Origin: Flavobacteriaceae bacterium
GTDB lineage: Bacteria; Bacteroidota; Bacteroidia; Flavobacteriales; Flavobacteriaceae
Direction of reading: 5' to 3'
DNA: 51,751 bases
NCBI GenBank assembly: GCA_947483075.1
Contig: CANKLE010000015.1
Span: 1-51,751 of the forward strand
Positions 46,401 to 51,751 of this stretch are shown here, one piece after another; position 1 is the stretch's first letter, and each line of letters opens with the position of its first letter. The notes under the pieces are model-generated. The model worked only from the letters and a program-made list of their open reading frames with translations, was not told the origin of the DNA and did not search any database. Position numbers and translations under genes: made by a program.

Positions 46401-49400
46401 TATGCCTAGTGTAGACTCTACCGTTACCGTAACTGTAAAAGGATTCCCCTCACATCCTTGAGCGCTCACTGGAACAACCGTGTAAACTACATCAACTGCT
46501 AAAGGCGTGGTATTGGTCCAGGCATCATCGGCGATTTCATTGGCTGTAAAACCAACTCCTGTTGTTGGAGTACCCGCATAAATTGGTAAACCATTTGAGT
46601 TTATAGCCGTTATATTGTATGTGGTAGCTAAAGGAGTATCTACATCATTACCCAATACAATACCATTGGCGATATCACTACAAATAGTACCGATTTGATT
46701 AACGACCACCGGTTCCGGATTTACCGTGACAGTGATCGTAAATGGATTGCCTAAACAGCCTGCTCCACTTACAGGAACAACCGTGTAAACTACATTTACC
46801 GCTACTGGCGTGGTATTGGTCCAAGCATCATTGGATATTTCGCTAGTTGTAAATCCTGTTCCAGTTACAGGGGTACCTGCTGAGGCGACTAAGCCTCCAT
46901 TGACAATACTCATGATGTTGTAAGTTGCTGCTACAACACTTGAACTCGCGTTTATTGGTATACCCAAAGCAACATCACTACAGGCTGTTGTAACTTGATT
47001 TAATACAACGGGCTCAGGATTTACAGTGACTGTTACTGTAAAGGGCTGGCCAATACATCCATTTGAGCTTACCGGTAAAACAGTATAAACAACAGTAACT
47101 GGTAATGGCGTTGTATTTGTCCAAGCATCATCAGCAATTTCATTAGCTAAAAATCCAAGTCCAGTTACTGGGTTTCCTGCTGATGGAGTTAATCCATTTT
47201 GATTGATAGCCGTAATATTATAAGTCGTATTTGGAGCTGTACCTAAGTTAAATCCATTGGCAACATCACTACAAGTAGTAACCACTTGTGGTCCTACCCC
47301 AAGAGTAGACTCTACCGTTACTGTCACTGTAAATGCATTACCCGCACATCCTTGAGCGCTCACTGGAACTACCGTATATACTACATTTACTGAACCTGAA
47401 GTTGTATTGATCCATGCGTCATTGGCGATTTCATTGGCTGTAAATCCTACTCCTGTAATTGGATTACCCGCAAAAGCTACTAAGCCTCCATTGGCGATAT
47501 TGGTGATGTTATACGTAACCGCTTGGGGAGTGTTTAAATCATTACCCAATACAATTCCATTGTTAATGTCACTACAAATAGTACCAGTTTGATTAACAAC
47601 AACTGGTTCCGGATTTACCGTGACGGTGACTGTAAATGGATTGCCTAAACAGCCTGCTCCACTTACCGGAACAACCGTATAAACTACATTGACCGCTACT
47701 GGCGTGGTATTTGTCCAAGCATCATTGAATATCTCATTAGATGTAAATCCTGTTCCAGTTGCAGGGGTACCCGCTGAGGCGACTAATCCTCCGTTGGCAA
47801 TACTGGTAATATTGTAAGTTGCTGCTACAACACTTGAACTCGCGTTTATTGGTATACCCAAAGCAACATCACTACAGGCTGTTGTAACTTGATTCGATAC
47901 AACTGGTTCTGGATTAATAGTTGCAGTTACAGTAAATGGTTGTCCTATACATCCATTTGAGCTTACAGGTAAAACAGTATAAACAACAGTAACTGGTAAT
48001 GCCGTTGTATTAGTCCAAGCATCATCAGCTATTACATTAGCTAGTAAACCATTGCCAATTGCTGGAGTTCCAGCCGAAGCTGTTAATCCATTTTGATTGA
48101 CAGACGTAATATTATAAGTCGTATTTGGAGCAGCACCTAATAAAAAACCAATTGCAGCATCACTACAAGCAGTTACCACTTGTGGTCCTACCCCAAGAGT
48201 AGACTCTACCGTTACAGTCACTGTAAATGCATTCCCAGCACAGCCTTGAGCGCTCACTGGAACTACCGTGTACACTACATTCACTGAACCTGAAGTTGTA
48301 TTGGTCCATGCATCATTGGCGATTTCATTGGCTGTAAAACCTACTCCTATAATTGGATTACCCGCAAAAGCTACTAAGCCTCCATTGGCGATATTGGTGA
48401 TGTTATAAGTTACTGCTTGGGGAGTGTTTAGATCATTACCCAATACAATACCATTGGCGATATCACTACAAATGGTACCCGTTTGATTAACGACCACTGG
48501 CTCCGGATTAACAGTAAGGGTAACTGTGAAAGGATTTCCTTGACAGTTATTTGCACTCACAGGAACAACCGTATAAACTACATTGACCGCTACTGGCGTG
48601 GTATTGGTCCAGGCGTCATTGGATATCTCGCTAGATGTAAATCCTGTTCCAGTTACTGGGTTACCCGCTGAGGCAACTAAGCCTCCATTGACAATACTAG
48701 TGATGTTGTAAGTTGCAGCTGAAACGCTTGAACTCGCGTTTATTGGTATACCCAAAGCAACATCACTACAGGCTGTTGTAACTTGATTTGATACAACGGG
48801 TTCTGGATTAATCGTTGCAGTTACAGTGAATGGTTGTCCTATACATCCATTTGAGCTTACCGGTTCAATCGTGTAAACTACCGCTAATGGTGTAGTTGTT
48901 AAATTGGTCCAGGCATCATTAGCTATAACAGAAGAATTAAAGCCCGTGCCTATTTGTGGAGAACCCGCCGAGGCAACCAATCCAGTAGGAATAGTGATTG
49001 ATGTAATATCATAAGTCGCAGTTGCAGATGTACCTAATGCAAATCCATTGGCAACATCACTACAAGCGGTTACCACTTGTGGTCCTACCCCTAGAGTAGA
49101 CTCTACCGTTACCGTAACTGTAAAAGGATTACCCGCACAGCCTTGTGCGCTCACTGGAACTACCGTGTACACTACATTTACTGAACCTGAAGTTGTATTA
49201 GTCCATGCATCATTGGCGATTTCATTAGCTGTAAAACCTACTCCTGTTGTTGGACTACCCGCAAATGCTACTAAGCCTCCATTGGAGATATTCGTTATAT
49301 TACACGTAACCGCTTGAGGAGTATTTATATCATTACCCAATACTATTCCATTGGCGATGTCGCTACAAATTGTACCCGTTTGATTAACGACCACTGGTTC

Positions 49401-51751
49401 CGGATTTACTGTAACAGTAACCGTAAATGGATTTCCTTGACAGTTATTTGCACTCACAGGAACAACCGTATAAACTACATTGACCGCTACTGGCGTGGTA
49501 TTGGTCCAGGCGTCATTGGATATCTCGCTGGATGTAAATCCTGTTCCAATTACTGGGTTACCCGCTGAAGCTACTAAGCCTCCATTAACAAGATTCGTAA
49601 TATTATAAGTGGAAGCAACAACAGAACTACTTAAATTTAAAGAAACTCCTGAAGCACTATCGCTACATATTGTGGCTACTTGATTTGATACAACGGGCTC
49701 AGGATTTACGGTGACTGTTACTGTAAAGGGCTGGCCTGAACAACCATTTGAGCTTACCGGTTCAATCGTGTAAATTACCGCTAATGGCGCAGCTGTTAAA
49801 TTGGTCCAGGCATCATTAGCAATAACATTGGAAGCAAAGCCTGTGCCTATTTGTGGAGAACCCGCCGAGGCAACCAAACCAGTAGGAATAGTAATTGATG
49901 TAATATCATAAGTCGCAGTTGCAGATGTTCCTAATGCAAATCCATTGGCAACATCACTACAAGCGGTTACCACTTGTGGTCCTACCCCAAGAGTAGACTC
50001 TACCGTTACCGTAACTGTAAATGCATTACCCGCACAGCCTTGAGCGCTCACTGGAACAACCGTATACACTACATTTACTGAACCTGAAGTTGTATTAGTC
50101 CATGCATCATTGGCGATTTCATTGGCTGTAAAACCTACTCCTGTTGTTGGAGCACCTGCAAAAGCTACTAAGCCTCCATTGGCGATATTGGTGATGTTAT
50201 AAGTTACTGCTTGGGGTGTGTTTGCATCATTGCCCAATACAATTCCATTGGCGATGTCACTACAAATGGTAACCGTTTGATTTACAACCACTGGTTCCGG
50301 ATTTACTGTAACAGTAACCGTAAATGGATTTCCTAAACAACTTGCATTACTAACTGGAACAACCGTATAAACCACATTAACAGGTAAAGGGGTTACATTG
50401 GTCCAAGCATCATTAAATATTTCGTTGGACGTAAATCCTGTTCCAATTACTGGGTTACCCGCTGAGGCTACTAAGCCTCCATTGGCAATATTCGTTATAT
50501 TGTATGTTGTAACTGCTACGCTTGAACTCGCGTTTAATGTTACACCCAAAGCTGAATCACTACAAGCAGTTGTAACTTGATTTAATACAACGGGTTTAGG
50601 GTTTACTATAATTGTATAAGGATAAACAATTCCAACACAAGTGGAGCCTCCTGCTATAGTTGCTGTAGCGTTATATGTTATTGTTATCGCTGAGGATGTA
50701 CTATTAATTAATTGTTGAGCTCCAATTGTACTAGTTCCACTTGTTGAAACGCCTGTGATACCTGCTGGTTGAGGAGCCGTCCAGTTGTATGTAACTCCAG
50801 TTGTTGTACTACTTAATGTAACTACCAAAGAGGTGTCTCCCGAACAAATGGTTTGAGGCAATGGACTAAATGTTACCGCTGGTGATGGGTTAACTGTAAC
50901 TACAATGGTAAACGGTGTTCCTGAACAACTGCCCGATTTTGGTGTAACCGTATACGTTAAGGTGGCTGCTGCAGAAGTCGTGTTGGTTAAGGTTTGGCTT
51001 ATTGGATTTAATACATCTGTAGCTGCACTTCCTCCTGTAACTGCTCCTACCGGGTTACTTACTGGAGTTGGCCAACTGTAGGTTGTTCCGGAAGGCACAA
51101 TATCATTTAAACTACTTCCTCCCCCATTGGTTGGGTTTACACTAAAAGATGTATTTGAACAAATGGTTGCTGTAACATTAGATACTCTTGGTGTTGGGTT
51201 AAAAGTGACACTCACTGTAAATGTGCTTGTACAAATATTTGGTGTTACTCCCGAGCTAGCTGTTACATTGTAAAGTACAGTTATTGCAGCATTGGTAGAA
51301 TTAGTTAATGTCTGGCCTATTGAACTAACTCCTGTAGTTTGATTACTAGTGCCTGATATTCCTGCAGGTGGAGTTACTGTCCAGGTAAAGGTTGTATTGG
51401 TAGGTAAAACTAATGTAGGAGGAGTATTAACCAAAGGAACCGAAAAGGCTGTGCCGCTACAACTACTCACTACTTGATTTGGAATTAAGGGCTGTGGATT
51501 AACCGTTACTACTACAGTAAATGTCGCGCCAACACAATTCCCCGCTGCTCCAGATGTAGGTGTAACCGTATAGGTAGCAGTTTGAACCAAATTGGTTGGG
51601 TTTATCAATGTACCGGTGATAGTAGTCTGTAAAGTACCTGATGCGCCTCCAGTGATACCTCCTGTAACAACGGGAGCTCCCCAAGAATAAGTCGTGCCAC
51701 TTGGAATAACATTTGGCGAGGCTGCTGAAGGAGTTACCGTAAAACTTGAAC
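43458..51751 (-). CDS. Giant SprB-like T9SS adhesin (partial, N-terminus outside window)
   Basis: At least 2764 residues, open to the window edge. From the N-side: several diverse PKD-like modules (to about 50604); 19 repeat modules of about 100 residues (50603-44928), each with one CSD cysteine, a DAWTN-type motif and a second Cys before FTVTVTV; three SprB repeats (44927-44250; ISCYGAHDGSINLNLIGG type); a related module; one PKD domain (IIWDFGDGTFSSELNP); and a C-terminal gliding-associated CHU_C domain (VVPTAFTPNQDTLNDKYRPV to the end), the type B sorting signal of the T9SS. It should be displayed on the cell surface, in adhesion or gliding, with the SprF partner downstream. The signal peptide is outside the window. 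Confidence 0.9.
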   Translation of the reverse strand, partial: SSFTVTPSAASPNVIPSGTTYSWGAPVVTGGITGGASGTLQTTITGTLINPTNLVQTATYTVTPTSGAAGNCVGATFTVVVTVNPQPLIPNQVVSSCSGTAFSVPLVNTPPTLVLPTNTTFTWTVTPPAGISGTSNQTTGVSSIGQTLTNSTNAAITVLYNVTASSGVTPNICTSTFTVSVTFNPTPRVSNVTATICSNTSFSVNPTNGGGSSLNDIVPSGTTYSWPTPVSNPVGAVTGGSAATDVLNPISQTLTNTTSAAATLTYTVTPKSGSCSGTPFTIVVTVNPSPAVTFSPLPQTICSGDTSLVVTLSSTTTGVTYNWTAPQPAGITGVSTSGTSTIGAQQLINSTSSAITITYNATATIAGGSTCVGIVYPYTIIVNPKPVVLNQVTTACSDSALGVTLNASSSVAVTTYNITNIANGGLVASAGNPVIGTGFTSNEIFNDAWTNVTPLPVNVVYTVVPVSNASCLGNPFTVTVTVNPEPVVVNQTVTICSDIANGIVLGNDANTPQAVTYNITNIANGGLVAFAGAPTTGVGFTANEIANDAWTNTTSGSVNVVYTVVPVSAQGCAGNAFTVTVTVESTLGVGPQVVTACSDVANGFALGTSATATYDITSITIPTGLVASAGSPQIGTGFASNVIANDAWTNLTAAPLAVIYTIEPVSSNGCSGQPFTVTVTVNPEPVVSNQVATICSDSASGVSLNLSSSVVASTYNITNLVNGGLVASAGNPVIGTGFTSSEISNDAWTNTTPVAVNVVYTVVPVSANNCQGNPFTVTVTVNPEPVVVNQTGTICSDIANGIVLGNDINTPQAVTCNITNISNGGLVAFAGSPTTGVGFTANEIANDAWTNTTSGSVNVVYTVVPVSAQGCAGNPFTVTVTVESTLGVGPQVVTACSDVANGFALGTSATATYDITSITIPTGLVASAGSPQIGTGFNSSVIANDAWTNLTTTPLAVVYTIEPVSSNGCIGQPFTVTATINPEPVVSNQVTTACSDVALGIPINASSSVSAATYNITSIVNGGLVASAGNPVTGTGFTSSEISNDAWTNTTPVAVNVVYTVVPVSANNCQGNPFTVTLTVNPEPVVVNQTGTICSDIANGIVLGNDLNTPQAVTYNITNIANGGLVAFAGNPIIGVGFTANEIANDAWTNTTSGSVNVVYTVVPVSAQGCAGNAFTVTVTVESTLGVGPQVVTACSDAAIGFLLGAAPNTTYNITSVNQNGLTASAGTPAIGNGLLANVIADDAWTNTTALPVTVVYTVLPVSSNGCIGQPFTVTATINPEPVVSNQVTTACSDVALGIPINASSSVVAATYNITSIANGGLVASAGTPATGTGFTSNEIFNDAWTNTTPVAVNVVYTVVPVSGAGCLGNPFTVTVTVNPEPVVVNQTGTICSDINNGIVLGNDLNTPQAVTYNITNIANGGLVAFAGNPITGVGFTANEIANDAWINTTSGSVNVVYTVVPVSAQGCAGNAFTVTVTVESTLGVGPQVVTTCSDVANGFNLGTAPNTTYNITAINQNGLTPSAGNPVTGLGFLANEIADDAWTNTTPLPVTVVYTVLPVSSNGCIGQPFTVTVTVNPEPVVLNQVTTACSDVALGIPINASSSVVAATYNIMSIVNGGLVASAGTPVTGTGFTTSEISNDAWTNTTPVAVNVVYTVVPVSGAGCLGNPFTITVTVNPEPVVVNQIGTICSDIANGIVLGNDVDTPLATTYNITAINSNGLPIYAGTPTTGVGFTANEIADDAWTNTTPLAVDVVYTVVPVSAQGCEGNPFTVTVTVESTLGILPQVVTTCSDVANGFILAISANTTYTITSVNANGLVAVSGNPVTGAGFLADALADDVWNNSTPLAVNVIYTIEPVSANGCSGQPFTVTVTVNPEPIVLDQVGTICSDVANGIVLGNDIDTPIATTYNITSIVNGGLVASAGTPITGTGFSSNEISNDAWTNTTPVAVNVVYTVVPVSGAGCLGTPFTVTVTVNPEPVVVNQTGTICSDIPNGVVLGNDIDTPQAVTYNITSINSNGLPIFAGSPSTGTGLLANEIADDAWTNTTPSAVDVVYTVVPVSTDGCEGNAFTVTVTVESELVIASQSAVLCSDLPNGIILGVNPTATYDIISIVTNGLTSSSGNPQVVTNVLANEVADDAWTNSTTADLDIIYTVVPRTSAGCYGDSFTITLTINPEPIVVNQIATICSDEQSTITLGNDIDGPTAVSYNIVSISNGGLPSYSGNPIIGSGFSAAEIFDDAWTNTTLATVPVIYTIVPVSAQGCLGNPFTVTMNINPQINVQITTTPITCYGANNATITLTVTGGSPAYTAQWDNLATGFYQNNLAAGTYVILITDNVMCTKTVTVVIPEAPIFTIYPIVKNISCYGAHDGSINLNLIGGLPPLALTWSDGSPAGLIRNNLGPGTYTAMISDGTPCYITRTFTIVEPQPLVVSANISDALDCLNANSGSINLIVSGGTPSYSYNWSNGVITEDLIAITSGNYQVVVTDANGCTNTKQYSIIRPAPIVVNVSTQTTFDCNTHNVSQNFVAAVSGGVPPYSYQWSSGTVLGANNEIMHTDVNGTVLLTVTDHIGCQSTYSVTVDIPVIGFNSFDTTSYGYTSYGIYSIGDPIQFQSTVTGDYESIIWDFGDGTFSSELNPIHTYSIPKDYIVKQIVTYPFGCVYIQTISLIIENGYLLVVPTAFTPNQDTLNDKYRPVTKRMKNITLDIYDSWGSLIYSEKGDVIIGWDGKIKGYDAENGNYNSKVSAETFYGTIINQNQTFVLIK
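44250..44927 (-). repeat. Three SprB-type repeats
   Basis: Three units of about 75 residues, each with an early Cys (PITCYGANN, NISCYGAHDG, ALDCLNANSG), an LxVxGGxPxYxxxW core and a GTY/GNY-VxVTD ending. They connect the long array with the PKD and sorting domains. Confidence 0.85.
44928..50603 (-). repeat. Three-module super-repeat array inside the giant adhesin
   Basis: Modules occur in fixed order A (about 100 aa, NPEPVVSNQ..ASSSV), B (about 101 aa, NPEPVVVNQTGTICSDIANG) and C (about 98 aa, ESTLGVGPQVV). Six complete ABC cycles and a final A were counted. One cycle is about 299 residues or 897 bp. The same module class is far more alike between cycles than different classes are within a cycle, so the amplified unit was the triplet. 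The C-terminal-most cycles are the most divergent. Confidence 0.85.

Overview
The window is chromosomal DNA of a Flavobacteriaceae-type Bacteroidota, most likely Flavobacterium or a close relative. Four things point there: A/T-rich spacers, -7 promoter boxes of the form TAnnTTTG with TTG or TTTG about 18-20 bases upstream, little or no Shine-Dalgarno signal, and a gliding/type IX secretion (T9SS) gene pair (a SprB-like giant adhesin with a CHU_C-type C-terminus plus a PorP/SprF partner). No tRNA, rRNA, insertion sequence, prophage or CRISPR array was seen.

Layout. 56-3992 (-): propeller sensor kinase and LytTR response regulator. 4349-5673: thioesterase, orphan receiver protein, rhodanese. 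5835-8189 (+): MarR, nitroreductase, YceI, then the glutamine amidotransferase PabA. 8306-12318 (+): TolC/HlyD/DHA2 efflux operon. 12352-22177 (-): papain-like peptidase, YaaA, ComM/YifB, DsbD, TilS, PabB, dihydrolipoyl dehydrogenase. 22351-24177: divergent Lrp regulator and methionine gamma-lyase-type enzyme. 24419-26344 (-): amino acid permease. 26625-28838 (+): KatG. 28959-30988 (-): arsR-arsC-acr3. 31276-37880 (+): tpx-dgkA-ftsK-lolA-lptF/G-ribB. 37996-38626 (-): higBA. 38794-40039 (-): three unknown genes behind a compact structured RNA. 40174-42116 (+): pterin carbinolamine dehydratase and small proteins (two basic, one TM2, one DUF2752). 42412-51751 (-): PorP/SprF and the giant adhesin, which runs off the window.

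How the genes fit together. PabB carries the PIKGT lysine motif of aminodeoxychorismate synthase, so the distant orphan PabA is its likely partner (folate branch). KatG, Tpx and YaaA are peroxide defences, and the ars operon is controlled by a visible ArsR palindrome. LolA and the LptF/G permease serve the outer membrane. The giant adhesin and SprF probably work together in export and surface display.

Most unusual observations. (1) Non-coding spacers repeatedly hold tandem arrays of different sequence but always seven-base period (4075-4308, 24172-24199, 30611-30667, 31045-31166, 37877-37904), often touching a stop or start codon. (2) A 115-nt element (39925-40039) has a 9-bp closing helix, a bulged 10-bp hairpin and a GCAA tetraloop hairpin, and starts where a good promoter would place +1. 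(3) The adhesin array is a strict three-module A-B-C super-repeat of about 897 bp, six cycles plus one A. (4) The lrp/methionine-lyase spacer has four ATCTAA motifs spaced 41, 31 and 31 bp.
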